Origin: Liquorilactobacillus satsumensis DSM 16230 = JCM 12392
GTDB lineage: Bacteria > Bacillota > Bacilli > Lactobacillales > Lactobacillaceae
Direction of reading: 5' to 3'
Length of the DNA: 64,000 nucleotides
Assembly: GCF_001435195.1 (NCBI RefSeq)
Contig: NZ_AZFQ01000019.1
Coordinates: forward strand, 11,351-75,350
The position numbers and the translations under genes were made by a program. The notes below the pieces were generated by a model that did no database searches, was not told where the DNA came from, and saw only the letters and a program-made list of their open reading frames with translations. Of this stretch, positions 44,741 to 54,128 are shown in pieces (position 1 is the stretch's first letter; each line of letters begins with the position of its first letter).

Positions 44741-45661
44741 ATGGCGACTAAAATCGTATTGATAGTAGGACCGACTGCAGTTGGCAAGACAGCCCTTTCA
44801 GTTGCTTTGGCCCGCCAGTTCAACGGAGAAATTATTTCGGGTGATTCAATGCAGGTTTACCGCGGGTTAAACATTGGAACTGCTAAAGTAACTCCTTCAG
44901 AAAAAAAGGGGATTCCGCATCATTTAATTGATATTAGACAGATTAATGAACGTTTTTCCGTCGCAGACTTTGTTACAGCTTGTCGGGCACAGATTCAGGC
45001 AATTACAGCCAGAGGTGCACTCCCATTTATTGTCGGTGGAACCGGTTTTTATTTGCAAGCGTTACTGGATAATTTCAAATTAGGAAATGACCAGTACGAA
45101 CAAAACGAAAAAATCAGAGAAAAATGGCGAAATTTTTCGCAGCAATATGGCAAGGAGCAGTTGTGGCAACATTTAGCGCAAATTGATCCTGTGGCTGCCA
45201 AGAAAATTCCACAGAATAATGAACGTCGTGTTATCCGGGCACTTGAAGTTTTTGAAAAAACAGGTCACTTGTTTTCTGAACAAAATGATATGGCAAGTTC
45301 TGAGTTTGAACCGCTGATCATTGGCTTAAATACAGAGCGCAAATTACTGTATGAAAGAATTGAAAAACGGGTCGACCTGATGCTCGCTGCTGGGTTAGTG
45401 GAAGAAGCGCACACGCTTTACGTTGCTGGAGGCGAACAATTGCAAGCCGGTCATGGAATTGGCTATCAGGAATTCTTCCCTTATTTTAGAGGTGAGATTT
45501 CATTGGCACAGGCCGTGGCAGCTTTGAAGAAGAACTCGCGGCACTATGCAAAACGGCAATTAACTTGGTTTCGCAATAAAATGGATGTTAACTGGTTTGA
45601 TCTTGTCACAAAAGATGATGAAAGCGATAAAATAAAGACTTTAATCAAAAATTGGCGGTAG
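44741..45661 (+). CDS. miaA: tRNA dimethylallyltransferase
   Basis: A 306-residue enzyme adding the isopentenyl group to A37 of tRNAs reading UNN codons. P-loop GPTAVGKTALSV (about 9-20), DSMQVYRGLNIGTAK, HHLIDI and GGTGFYLQALL are family motifs. AAGGATGG upstream. First gene of a miaA-(PLP enzyme)-glnRA run. Confidence 0.97.
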   Translation: MATKIVLIVGPTAVGKTALSVALARQFNGEIISGDSMQVYRGLNIGTAKVTPSEKKGIPHHLIDIRQINERFSVADFVTACRAQIQAITARGALPFIVGGTGFYLQALLDNFKLGNDQYEQNEKIREKWRNFSQQYGKEQLWQHLAQIDPVAAKKIPQNNERRVIRALEVFEKTGHLFSEQNDMASSEFEPLIIGLNTERKLLYERIEKRVDLMLAAGLVEEAHTLYVAGGEQLQAGHGIGYQEFFPYFRGEISLAQAVAALKKNSRHYAKRQLTWFRNKMDVNWFDLVTKDDESDKIKTLIKNWR

Positions 45662-45678
45662 AAAAGGGGTAGATATTG

Positions 45679-46956
45679 ATGAAGCTCTCATGGAAAAATG
45701 AATTACCACAAGATTTACAGGCAAAGGTGGCCGCTGTCGAACGCCAAATTGCGCCGCGGATAGCTGAAATTGATGAACAGGTGACTTATAATCAGATGCG
45801 TGTTTTGGAGTGTTTTAGAAAGCATCATGTCGCTGAAGAAGATTTTGCGGGGTCGACTGGTTACGGATATGACGATGTTGGTCGCGATAAGTTGGATGCG
45901 ATTTATGCCGATTATTTTCATACGGAAGATGCAATGGTGCGGCCCCAATTAATTTCTGGAACACATGCAATTGCCACTGCACTTTTTAGCATTTTACGCG
46001 CGCAAGATACTCTCTTTTACATGACTGGAATGCCGTATGATACTATTCAGCATGTGATTGGAATAGTTGGTGATGAACCAGGGACAATGCTGGATTACGG
46101 GATCAATTTTGATTATGCAAAACTTTTAAAAACTGGAAAAGTCGATTATAAGACAGTTGCTGCTAAGCTGCAAAAAAATGACAGTATCAAAGTTGTAGCG
46201 ATTCAACGTTCACGCGGATATGCGCTGCGAGACAGCTTTACGGTAGCTGAAATTAAAGAGATGATTGCATTTGTGCGCGCAAGACTGCCACATGCCATTA
46301 TTTTTATCGATAATTGTTATGGTGAATTTTCTGAGATCCATGAACCAACGGAAGATGGTGCTGACCTCATGGCGGGTTCTCTGTATAAGAATGCAGGTGC
46401 AGGCATCGTCAAAACGGGTGCATATCTTGTTGGAAGGAAAGCTTTAATTAAAAAAGCGGGCAATCGCTTAAATGTTCCTGGGGCCGGAAAGCATGAAGGT
46501 GCAACTATCGGACACATACGTGACATGTACCAAGGCTTTTTCTTGGGACCACATGTTACGGGAGAAGCGATTAAAGGAGCAATTTTTACTAGCGCGCTGC
46601 TCGAAAAAATCGGTCTGACTGTTTCACCGCGCTGGGATGCACCACGGACTGATTTAGTCCAAACGGTTAATTTTGGTGACCCCACCGCAATGATCGGTTT
46701 TTGCCAAGCAATCCAGCATTATTCACCCGTTAATTCATATGTTGACCCTGTTCCAAGCGTGATGGATGGCTACGAGGATCCTGAAATTATGGCTTCTGGA
46801 AGTTTTACAGAAGGTTCAACCATTGAACTGTCATCGGATGGCCCGATGAGACCTCCATATACGCTGTATATTCAGGGTGGATTAACTTATTCCCATGTGA
46901 AAGTTGCGATTAGTAAGGCAGTTGCAGAAATTTTTTACGAAAAGAAAGACATGTAA
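45679..46956 (+). CDS. PLP-dependent methionine gamma-lyase family protein (YnbB-like)
   Basis: A 425-residue PLP enzyme of the Cys/Met-metabolism fold, formerly called aluminium resistance protein (YnbB). The PLP lysine is in MAGSLYKNAGAGIVKTGAY, and the phosphate-binding region is RPQLISGTHAIATAL. The reaction in this subfamily is not settled. ATG 45679 follows AAGGGG; an adjacent TTG (45676) is in frame. Its stop codon overlaps the GlnR operator. Gene order miaA-ynbB-glnR-glnA is conserved in Bacilli. Confidence 0.92.
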   Translation: MKLSWKNELPQDLQAKVAAVERQIAPRIAEIDEQVTYNQMRVLECFRKHHVAEEDFAGSTGYGYDDVGRDKLDAIYADYFHTEDAMVRPQLISGTHAIATALFSILRAQDTLFYMTGMPYDTIQHVIGIVGDEPGTMLDYGINFDYAKLLKTGKVDYKTVAAKLQKNDSIKVVAIQRSRGYALRDSFTVAEIKEMIAFVRARLPHAIIFIDNCYGEFSEIHEPTEDGADLMAGSLYKNAGAGIVKTGAYLVGRKALIKKAGNRLNVPGAGKHEGATIGHIRDMYQGFFLGPHVTGEAIKGAIFTSALLEKIGLTVSPRWDAPRTDLVQTVNFGDPTAMIGFCQAIQHYSPVNSYVDPVPSVMDGYEDPEIMASGSFTEGSTIELSSDGPMRPPYTLYIQGGLTYSHVKVAISKAVAEIFYEKKDM

Positions 46957-46969
46957 TAAAATATAACAT
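46952..46969 (+). promoter_or_regulatory. GlnR operator
   Basis: TGTAA-TAAAATA-TAACAT matches the GlnR/TnrA consensus TGTNAN7TNACAT at every fixed position. It ends 6 bases before the -35 of the glnRA promoter and overlaps the upstream stop codon. Confidence 0.92.
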
Positions 46970-46975
46970 TCACTG

Positions 46976-47004
46976 TTGACATTTAAAATTCGCCTTGCTA
47001 TTAT
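46976..47004 (+). promoter_or_regulatory. Promoter of glnRA
   Basis: TTGACA (46976-46981), 17 bases, TATTAT (46999-47004), directly downstream of the GlnR operator. Confidence 0.88.
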
Positions 47005-47029
47005 TAGTGCGTGAGTTAGGAGGGTTGTT

Positions 47030-47419
47030 ATGAAAGAAAAGGAACTCAGACGTTCTCTTGCCGTTTTACCGATTGGGACCGTCATGAAGTTAACAAACTT
47101 GTCGGCGCGACAGATCAGGTATTATGAGGAGCAAGAGCTGGTAAAACCCGAACGCAATGAAGGAAATCGCAGGATGTATTCTCTCAATGATGTTGATCGT
47201 TTATTAGAGATTAAAGATTATCTTGATGAAGGCATTAACATGGCTGGGATTAAGCATATTTACGTTGAAAATGAACGTAAGCGTGCTGCAAAAGAAGCAC
47301 AGTTGGCTAAACCATTAACTGATTCAGATGTTCGTAAAATTTTACGGGATGAATTTATCTCTGTCAGCGGTTTGGGCAAGAGAGAAGAGTTTCCTTTCAA
47401 ACATAATAAGAACCTCTAA
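47030..47419 (+). CDS. glnR: Nitrogen regulator GlnR (MerR family)
   Basis: A 129-residue MerR-type repressor of glutamine and ammonium genes. Winged helix-turn-helix at about 15-85 (LSARQIRYYEEQELVKPERN), then a short C-terminal tail that senses feedback-inhibited glutamine synthetase. AGGAGGG before ATG. The upstream operator implies autoregulation. Confidence 0.97.
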   Translation: MKEKELRRSLAVLPIGTVMKLTNLSARQIRYYEEQELVKPERNEGNRRMYSLNDVDRLLEIKDYLDEGINMAGIKHIYVENERKRAAKEAQLAKPLTDSDVRKILRDEFISVSGLGKREEFPFKHNKNL

Positions 47420-47441
47420 ATTTTAAAAAGGAGCGATTTAT

Positions 47442-48785
47442 ATGGGAAAGCCTAGCTACACCAAGGATGACATCCGCAAGATTTCTAAGGAAGAAAATGT
47501 TAAGTTTTTACGCTTAATGTTCACAGATTTATATGGCGTGATTAAGAACGTTGAAGTTCCAATTAGCCAATTGGATAAGTTGCTTGATAACAAGTTGATG
47601 TTTGATGGCTCCTCGATTGATGGTTTTGTGCGTATCGAGGAAAGTGATATGATTCTGTATCCGGATTTATCGACGTGGATGATCTTCCCTTGGGGGAGTG
47701 AACATGGAAAAGTCGCACGGATTATTTGTGAAGTTTACAATGCAGATCGCACACCTTTCATTGGGGATCCGCGCAATAATCTGATTCGTGTTTTGAAAGA
47801 AATGAAGGAGTTAGGCTTTACAGACTTCAACATTGGGCCAGAACCTGAGTTTTTCTTGTTCAAATTGGATCCTCAAACTGGCAAACCAACGATGAGCCTG
47901 AATGACAAGGGGAGTTACTTTGATCTTGCCCCTGTAGATTTGGGTGAAAATTGCCGACGTGATATCGTGCTTGAGCTTGAAAATATGGGCTTTGACGTTG
48001 AAGCCTCCCATCATGAAGTCGCCCCTGGGCAACATGAAATTGATTTCAAGTATGCAGATGCATTGCACGCTTGTGATAACATTCAAACCTTTAAGCTGGT
48101 TGTTAAGACAGTTGCACGCAAACATGGATTACACGCAACATTTATGCCAAAGCCACTTGATCGGATTAATGGCTCTGGGATGCACATCAACATGTCACTT
48201 TTCACGGCCGATGGGAATGCTTTCTTTGATGAAAAAGGAGAGATGCAGCTTTCACAAGAAGCACATTACTTCTTAGGTGGCTTGTTGAAACATGCTCGTG
48301 GATTCACAGCTGTTACTAACCCAACTGTTAACTCCTACAAGCGACTTGTTCCAGGATATGAAGCACCTGTTTATGTTGCATGGTCAGGTCGCAACCGTTC
48401 TCCACTTGTACGTGTGCCGATTGCACGTGGACTATCAACCCGTCTCGAATTACGAAGTGTTGACCCTAGTGCTAATCCTTATCTTGCAATTGCAGCTATT
48501 CTGGAAGCTGGGCTTGATGGTTTGCGTAATAAAATCGAAGCTCCTAAGCCAATTGACCGGAATATCTATGTAATGGACGATGAAGAGCGCAAGGCAAATG
48601 GAATTTCTGACTTGCCTTCGACTTTGCATAATGCTTTGAAGTCACTTGAAGCTGATGAAGTGATTGCCAAGGCAATGGGTCCTCATTTGTATCAAAACTT
48701 CATTGAAGGTAAGAAGCTCGAATGGGGCGCTTATCGTCAAGAAGTTTCACAATGGGAACGTGATCAGTACTTAGAATTATATTAA
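47442..48785 (+). CDS. glnA: Glutamine synthetase type I
   Basis: A 447-residue GSI-alpha enzyme making glutamine from glutamate and ammonia. Motifs: [18 protein letters not shown], the glutamate-binding [26 protein letters not shown] and NRSPLVRVP. The length and lack of the adenylylation-loop insertion fit the Firmicute type, which is controlled by feedback inhibition and GlnR. AAAGGAG upstream; co-transcribed with glnR. Confidence 0.98.
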   Translation: MGKPSYTKDDIRKISKEENVKFLRLMFTDLYGVIKNVEVPISQLDKLLDNKLMFDGSSIDGFVRIEESDMILYPDLSTWMIFPWGSEHGKVARIICEVYNADRTPFIGDPRNNLIRVLKEMKELGFTDFNIGPEPEFFLFKLDPQTGKPTMSLNDKGSYFDLAPVDLGENCRRDIVLELENMGFDVEASHHEVAPGQHEIDFKYADALHACDNIQTFKLVVKTVARKHGLHATFMPKPLDRINGSGMHINMSLFTADGNAFFDEKGEMQLSQEAHYFLGGLLKHARGFTAVTNPTVNSYKRLVPGYEAPVYVAWSGRNRSPLVRVPIARGLSTRLELRSVDPSANPYLAIAAILEAGLDGLRNKIEAPKPIDRNIYVMDDEERKANGISDLPSTLHNALKSLEADEVIAKAMGPHLYQNFIEGKKLEWGAYRQEVSQWERDQYLELY

Positions 48786-48844
48786 AAAGCAAGTGTATTT
48801 TGTAGCCTGAGACTGGTAATCAAAGTACATTAATAACAGTATTG

Positions 48845-48907
48845 TAAATAAGGCTATCAGACTGGACAAAACATAAGTTTTGAGCCAGCCTGATAGCCTT
48901 ATTTAGG
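48845..48907 (+). terminator. Long hairpin terminator after glnA
   Basis: AAATAAGGCTATCAG (48846-48860) pairs with CTGATAGCCTTATTT (48890-48904), with an inner stem ACTGG/CCAG and AAAACATAAGTTTT. It could act for both glnA and the convergent small gene. Confidence 0.75.
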
Positions 48908-48988
48908 TACTTGAACTGTTATAAAGAAATGTAACCCAACAATAAGGCATCAACATTTCTGGAATTAGCAGGACATTAAAATAGCTGC

Positions 48989-49312
48989 CTATGAAAAATT
49001 AACGATTTTTACATATTTAATCTGTGCAAACATTATGAGGTGGGAGATCCCACCATAAAGATCAGCGACAGTGAAGATTTGGTCATTATTCTTATTTTTA
49101 CTAATAAATCCCGTTGCAACGAACTCGTGGCCTTCAAGATCTGTTAAGCAAAGGCTAAGCGGCTTGTGTTTTTGAATTGCTTGCTCAATAAAGAGTTTTA
49201 GTTGAAAAGCCGGCATCTGTTGATAATGTGTATTCTCAGCTTGTGCACTAAGATTGAATTTGGCTTGGATACTTTCGATAATTTGCTGTAAAGTAGTTTT
49301 TTTAAGTGCCAT
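48989..49312 (-). CDS. SOS-controlled YolD-like protein, 107 residues
   Basis: A 107-residue protein. The N-terminal half is helical (TTLQQIIESIQAKFNL, FQLKLFIEQAIQKHK); the C-terminal half (about 50-105) is a beta-rich segment of the form LxLCLTDLEGHEFVATGFI ... VADLYGGISHLIMFAQIKYVKI, which resembles the end of YolD-like domains (G-x-I, D, then an I-x-x-I end). YolD-like genes usually accompany Y-family polymerases; none is adjacent here. Two LexA boxes in its promoter show SOS control. AAAGGAG precedes ATG. The domain assignment is by pattern only. Confidence 0.68.
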   Translation of the reverse strand: MALKKTTLQQIIESIQAKFNLSAQAENTHYQQMPAFQLKLFIEQAIQKHKPLSLCLTDLEGHEFVATGFISKNKNNDQIFTVADLYGGISHLIMFAQIKYVKIVNFS

Positions 49313-49332
49313 AACAAGTCGCTCCTTTTTAA

Positions 49333-49381
49333 GAACATTTGTTCGATAAATTCATTATAGAACATTTGTTCGCAATTGCAA
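49333..49381 (-). promoter_or_regulatory. SOS promoter with two LexA/DinR boxes
   Basis: On the - strand: TTGCAA (49376-49381), 16 bases, TATAAT (49354-49359). GAACAAATGTTC occurs twice, at 49360-49371 inside the spacer and at 49333-49344 near the transcription start, centres 27 bp apart. Both fit the Gram-positive LexA box GAAC-N4-GTTC. Confidence 0.9.
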
Positions 49382-49498
49382 GCGTGATTTTATTTTTTTA
49401 TCCGAGAATAATTATTTTTTGAAGAGAGAGGCTTGAAAAAAGATTCAAAAAAGTACATTATTGAGTTAATACATTATTTTAGAGGAGAATTTGCAGAC

Positions 49499-50119
49499 AT
49501 GTCTAAACGCGGAATGCTGATCGTATTATCTGGACCTTCTGGAGTAGGTAAAGGAACCATTAGGAAGGCCATTTTTGAACAAGATGATAACAAATTCCAT
49601 TATTCGATCTCGATGACCACCAGAAAGAAGAGACCAGGAGAAGTAGACGGAAAGGATTATTTCTTTGTTTCCAAAGATGAATTTGAAAAAGAAATCGCAA
49701 CCGGAGGCATGCTGGAGTATGCGCGTTATGTTGACAATTATTACGGGACACCGTTAAAATATGTTAATGAGATGCTTGATAGTGGTAAAGACGTTTTCCT
49801 TGAAATTGAAGTCAGAGGGGCAATGCAGGTTCGTGAAAAATGTACTGACGGCTTGTTTATTTTCTTAACCCCCCCAGATTTGATGGAGTTGAGGCATCGG
49901 ATTATCGAGCGCGGCACCGATGATTTAGCAACGATTGATAAGCGGATGAAAAAAGCTGTTGGCGAGATTGAAATGATGCAAAACTACGATTATGCGGTAG
50001 TCAACGATGAAATCCCGGCAGCAGTCGAAAAGATCAAAACTATCATTCGTGCTGAACGTTGGCGTGTGAAAAGATTTTTACCAGATTACAAGAAACAGTT
50101 AGGAGATGTTTTGAAATGA
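49499..50119 (+). CDS. gmk: Guanylate kinase
   Basis: A 206-residue kinase converting GMP to GDP. P-loop [10 protein letters not shown] (about 11-20), GMP-binding [17 protein letters not shown], and [13 protein letters not shown] 49499 follows AGAGGAGA; an earlier in-frame TTG (49433) adds an atypical tail without a ribosome site and is not used. Its stop overlaps the rpoZ start (ATGA). Head of a long operon to thiN. Confidence 0.97.
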   Translation: MSKRGMLIVLSGPSGVGKGTIRKAIFEQDDNKFHYSISMTTRKKRPGEVDGKDYFFVSKDEFEKEIATGGMLEYARYVDNYYGTPLKYVNEMLDSGKDVFLEIEVRGAMQVREKCTDGLFIFLTPPDLMELRHRIIERGTDDLATIDKRMKKAVGEIEMMQNYDYAVVNDEIPAAVEKIKTIIRAERWRVKRFLPDYKKQLGDVLK

Positions 50120-50328
50120 TTTTATATCCTTCAGTCGATGATCTATTGAAAAGAGTCGATTCGCGTTACTCATTGGTAATGCTTGCAAGTAAACGTGCGC
50201 ACGAACTTGATGGCGGCGCTGTTCCAATGCTGAATAAGTATGAATCAGTTAAAAATGTTGGGAAAGCACTAGAGGAAGTCGTTGCGGATGATTTGATAAT
50301 TGATCCGAACGAACACGAAAAAGTTTAA
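50116..50328 (+). CDS. rpoZ: RNA polymerase omega subunit
   Basis: A 70-residue omega subunit that helps assemble RNA polymerase. [20 protein letters not shown] and [14 protein letters not shown] are typical. Begins at ATG 50116 overlapping the gmk stop by 4 bases, with TTAGGAG upstream inside gmk. Confidence 0.96.
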   Translation: MILYPSVDDLLKRVDSRYSLVMLASKRAHELDGGAVPMLNKYESVKNVGKALEEVVADDLIIDPNEHEKV

Positions 50329-50356
50329 TTGGTTGCGTAAAAACGCATAAGATAAC

Positions 50357-50428
50357 TGGAGATCCTGGTTGAGCACAGAGACAACTTTATTACGGTTGTG
50401 AAGTGTAATCTAGCTGATCTCTTTTTTG
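50357..50428 (+). terminator. Terminator or attenuator after rpoZ
   Basis: GGAGATC (50358-50364) pairs with GATCTC (50416-50421) followed by TTTTTTG, enclosing about 50 bases with a CAAC/GTTG inner stem. It separates gmk-rpoZ from coaBC, although the cluster order is conserved. Confidence 0.55.
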
Positions 50429-50487
50429 TTGTGTTTTTTGCTGCTAAAATTGTTACAATATGATTATTAGATACTGGAGGCGACACA

Positions 50488-51675
50488 GTGAAAAATCAAC
50501 ATGTGGCAGTCTATGTGACTGGTGGGATTGCAGCCTATAAAGCGGCATTCTTTGTGCGCGAAATGATTAAAAAGGGAGCACAAGTCAAGGTAGCACTGAC
50601 TAAGAGTGCATGTGCCTTTGTGACCCCCTTGACCTTTCAAACTCTTAGTCAAAATCCGGTCTATATTGATGGGGAAAATAGTGCTGAAATTGTCCCGCAT
50701 ATTGAACTGGCAGTGTGGTCTGATCTAGCAGTCGTTATCCCTGCAACGGCTAATCTGATTGCAAAAATGGCCACTGGAATTGCAGATGACTTTGTCAGTT
50801 CGGCGCTTTTAGCTTCAGCTTGTCCGAAGTTTGTTGTTCCTGCAATGAATGATCAAATGTACTACAATCCTGCAACTCAAAGGAATCTGAAACAACTTAT
50901 GGAAGACGGCATTTGTGTATTAGAGCCAGCGACTGGTTTTTTGGCTGAAGGATATACGGGCAAGGGTAGGTTACCAGAAATCGAACAGGTAGTTGAGTGG
51001 CTCACATTTAACTACACGCGAATAAGCCAAAAACAGGACCTGAAGAATAAACAGGTGCTCATTACTGCCGGTGGGACAATTGAGCCATTAGACCCTGTCC
51101 GCTATCTTACGAATCGTTCATCCGGGAAAATGGGCTATGCGCTCGCTGAGAATGCGCTTTTACGTGGTGCGACGGTGATCTTGATCTCCGCCCCTACACA
51201 GTTAAAGCCACCTTTTGGGGCCAAAGTTATTGCAGTTCAAACAGCGCTAGAAATGGCTAAGGCAGTTGAGACTTATTATTCAAAAATGGATATCGTGATT
51301 ATGGCAGCAGCTGTCTCGGATTACCGCGCAGCAAAACCGGCAGCACAAAAAATCAAAAAAAGGGACACAACTTTGGCATTACAATTGGTCGAAAATCCAG
51401 ATATTCTTTTAGGACTTGGAGCTAAAAAGAAACAGCAGTTGTTAGTCGGGTTTGCGGCAGAAACGCAGCAGTTAGTGCAAAATGCAGCCAAAAAAATGGT
51501 TAAAAAACGGGTTGATTTGCTAGTTGCTAATGATGTTTCGCGTAGCGACATCGGTTTTGGAAGTAACCAAAATGAAGTAACTTTTCTGCGACCGCACCAA
51601 AAGCCGTTATTAGTTAAAAAAACTACCAAAGAAGAAATCGCCGCACAGATTTTTGATGTGCTACTTTCACAATAA
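50488..51675 (+). CDS. coaBC: Bifunctional phosphopantothenoylcysteine decarboxylase/synthetase
   Basis: A 395-residue two-domain enzyme for coenzyme A synthesis. N-terminal CoaC flavoprotein (about 1-180; VTGGIAAYKAAF, PAMNDQMYYNPA) and C-terminal CoaB ligase (about 185-395; ITAGGTIEPLDPVRYLTNRS). GTG 50488 follows GGAGGCG. With coaE at 5.4 kb this gives two CoA genes in the window. Confidence 0.97.
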   Translation: MKNQHVAVYVTGGIAAYKAAFFVREMIKKGAQVKVALTKSACAFVTPLTFQTLSQNPVYIDGENSAEIVPHIELAVWSDLAVVIPATANLIAKMATGIADDFVSSALLASACPKFVVPAMNDQMYYNPATQRNLKQLMEDGICVLEPATGFLAEGYTGKGRLPEIEQVVEWLTFNYTRISQKQDLKNKQVLITAGGTIEPLDPVRYLTNRSSGKMGYALAENALLRGATVILISAPTQLKPPFGAKVIAVQTALEMAKAVETYYSKMDIVIMAAAVSDYRAAKPAAQKIKKRDTTLALQLVENPDILLGLGAKKKQQLLVGFAAETQQLVQNAAKKMVKKRVDLLVANDVSRSDIGFGSNQNEVTFLRPHQKPLLVKKTTKEEIAAQIFDVLLSQ

Positions 51676-51690
51676 AAGGAGGTGCTGGCA

Positions 51691-54108
51691 ATCGCACAGT
51701 ATGCGGAAGTGATTGTTGATGTTCCAACAATGCAAACTAATCAGCCTTATACTTATAAAGTGAAGCACAATTTTGAAAATGAATTGAGTCCTGGAATGCG
51801 CGTAATTGTGCCATTTGGACGCGGCAGTCGGTTGGTACAAGGTTTTGTAATGCGTGTTTTTTCACAGGCTTCTTTTGCAGGAGAACTCAAAGAGATTGAG
51901 GCCTTAACTGATCTTGAACCGGTTTTAGACGCTGAAGCGCTTGCCTTGGGACCGTGGTTGGCACAGACGACTTTTTCATTTTTAATCAGTTGTTTGCAGG
52001 TGATGATTCCCAGCGCACTCCGAGCTAAATATAGCAAAGAGCTAGAGTTGACTAATAAGTTCAATGTTCCAGAAGCTGTACGCGCTTTTTTTGGGGCGCA
52101 CACCAAAAAACTTTTTGATGAGCAAAAGGTTGCAGAACCATTACGCTCACAACTGCTAACTGCACGGCGGACTGGCATGCTTAAATTAAACTATGTGGTA
52201 AATGATCGTCTGCAGGCTAAACAGGTCAGCTTTATCAAAGCTGCGCTTGATAAAGCTGAATTGGAGCAGGCGGTCAGCAAGCTGCGTGCAAATGCACGTA
52301 ACTTACACACACTTCTAACTTATTTATCGCAGCATCCACAAGCGATGCAGCAAGGACTACTGGAAAAGAAGCTGGCACTTTCTCCTGAAACTTTCCGGAA
52401 TGCTGAAAAAAAAGGCTGGATCACCCGTTTTAAGCAGGTTCAATATCGCAATCCAGTTAGGCAATTGAACGTTAAACGCACAGTTCCGCGACATCTAACC
52501 CCAGCACAAGCAGCCGCGGTTGCTGCAGTTATTGCGCAAATTGACCAACAGCAACCAACTACTTTTTTACTTGAAGGCGTCACTGGAAGCGGCAAAACAG
52601 AAGTTTACCTGCAGATCATTGCGCATGCGCTTGCCCAAAAGAAAACAGCCTTGATGCTGGTTCCGGAAATTTCGTTGACTCCGCAAATGGTTAAGCGAGT
52701 CGTGGGACGCTTTGGGACGCAGGTTGCACTTTTGCATAGCGGCCTTTCAGATGGCGAACGTTTTGATGAATGGCGTAGAATCAAAGAAGGACAAGCAACC
52801 GTCGTGGTGGGGGCCCGTTCTGCGGTCTTTGCACCTTTAAAAAGGCTTGGGGTGATCATCATAGATGAAGAGCATGAATCTAGTTATAAGCAGGAAAAAA
52901 TGCCGCGTTATCATGCACGCGATGTGGCAAAATGGCGTGCTGATTTTCACAGTTGTCCTGTAGTTTTGGGGAGTGCTACACCCTCGCTTGAATCGCGTGC
53001 TCGTGCGCAAAAGGGTGTCTATCGCTGGTTGAAGCTGCCGCAGCGGATTAATAATAAGCCGCTGCCCCAAGTGTCACTGATAGATATGCGGCAAGAAGCC
53101 AAGAAAACTCGTTTCCCGGATTTTTCGCAAGCTTTGATTGATGCGGTCGAAATACGACTTGCCAAAAAGGAACAGGTTATTTTAATGCTTAACCGGCGCG
53201 GATATTCTTCGTTTATGATGTGCCGGGATTGCGGTTATGTACTGAATTGTCCCAACTGTGATATTTCGTTGACTTTTCATCTTGACACACACTCAATGAA
53301 GTGCCATTATTGCGGACATGAAGAAGCAATTCCGCATGTTTGTCCGTCTTGTGGTAGTCGCCAAATTAGATACTATGGGACGGGAACCCAGAAAGTTGAA
53401 CAAGAATTGACACAGCTTTTTCCACAGGCCAGAATCTTAAGAATGGATGTTGATACAACCAAAAGAAAAGGGGCGCATGCCCGAATCCTCAGAGAATTTG
53501 GTGAACGAAAAGCGGATATTTTGCTAGGAACACAGATGATTGCAAAGGGGCTTGACTATCCGGATGTTACTTTAGTAGGGGTCTTAAATGCGGATACTGC
53601 TCTGGGGCTTGCCGATTTTCGTGCAAGTGAACGAACCTTTCAACTACTTACACAAGTCAGTGGAAGAGCAGGGCGTGCACAAAAAGAAGGCAAGGTTATT
53701 ATTCAGACATATAATCCTGAACACTATGCTTTATTGTTGGCACAAAAGCAAGATTATGAACAGTTTTTTATGCGTGAGATGGATATTCGGCATCGGGGAG
53801 GCTATCCGCCATATTATTTTACGATTCAAGTAACTGCCAGTGCACCAGCTGAAAGTCAAGCAGCTAAGAAAATTTTTGAGACTTATAAAACCCTTAAAAC
53901 GGCGCTCAGTAGTAGTGCAGTTATTCTAGGACCAACCCCTAAAGCAATCATGCGTATTAATAAGCGCTATTATTATCAATTGATTATTAAGTATAAAAAA
54001 GAACCTGGGCTGGCAGCATGTCTTAGTGAATTATTGCAAAAGAGTCAACGTTCCGAAAGAACTGGCGTGCTGCTGACGATTGATCGCGAACCACTGAATT
54101 TTATTTAA
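51691..54108 (+). CDS. priA: Primosomal protein N' (PriA helicase), probable AUC start
   Basis: An 805-residue 3'-5' helicase that restarts stalled forks and reloads the primosome with DnaB, DnaD and DnaI. N-terminal 3'-DNA-binding domain (AEVIVDVPTMQTNQP), Walker A GVTGSGKTEVY (from Gly296), DEEH box, zinc knuckles CRDCGY/CPNCD/CHYCG/CPSCG. AAGGAGGTG (51676-51684) points to ATC at 51691, 8 bases on; the only conventional alternative, GTG 51682, lies inside that ribosome site. The resulting N-terminus (M)AQYAEVIVDV fits the family. Confidence 0.95.
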   Translation: MAQYAEVIVDVPTMQTNQPYTYKVKHNFENELSPGMRVIVPFGRGSRLVQGFVMRVFSQASFAGELKEIEALTDLEPVLDAEALALGPWLAQTTFSFLISCLQVMIPSALRAKYSKELELTNKFNVPEAVRAFFGAHTKKLFDEQKVAEPLRSQLLTARRTGMLKLNYVVNDRLQAKQVSFIKAALDKAELEQAVSKLRANARNLHTLLTYLSQHPQAMQQGLLEKKLALSPETFRNAEKKGWITRFKQVQYRNPVRQLNVKRTVPRHLTPAQAAAVAAVIAQIDQQQPTTFLLEGVTGSGKTEVYLQIIAHALAQKKTALMLVPEISLTPQMVKRVVGRFGTQVALLHSGLSDGERFDEWRRIKEGQATVVVGARSAVFAPLKRLGVIIIDEEHESSYKQEKMPRYHARDVAKWRADFHSCPVVLGSATPSLESRARAQKGVYRWLKLPQRINNKPLPQVSLIDMRQEAKKTRFPDFSQALIDAVEIRLAKKEQVILMLNRRGYSSFMMCRDCGYVLNCPNCDISLTFHLDTHSMKCHYCGHEEAIPHVCPSCGSRQIRYYGTGTQKVEQELTQLFPQARILRMDVDTTKRKGAHARILREFGERKADILLGTQMIAKGLDYPDVTLVGVLNADTALGLADFRASERTFQLLTQVSGRAGRAQKEGKVIIQTYNPEHYALLLAQKQDYEQFFMREMDIRHRGGYPPYYFTIQVTASAPAESQAAKKIFETYKTLKTALSSSAVILGPTPKAIMRINKRYYYQLIIKYKKEPGLAACLSELLQKSQRSERTGVLLTIDREPLNFI

Positions 54109-54128
54109 GAAAAGGAATGATGATATCG

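Noticed and set aside
49433-49498. Longer N-terminus for guanylate kinase
   Set aside because: The TTG at 49433 has no ribosome site and the added residues do not match the family; ATG 49499 has AGAGGAGA.
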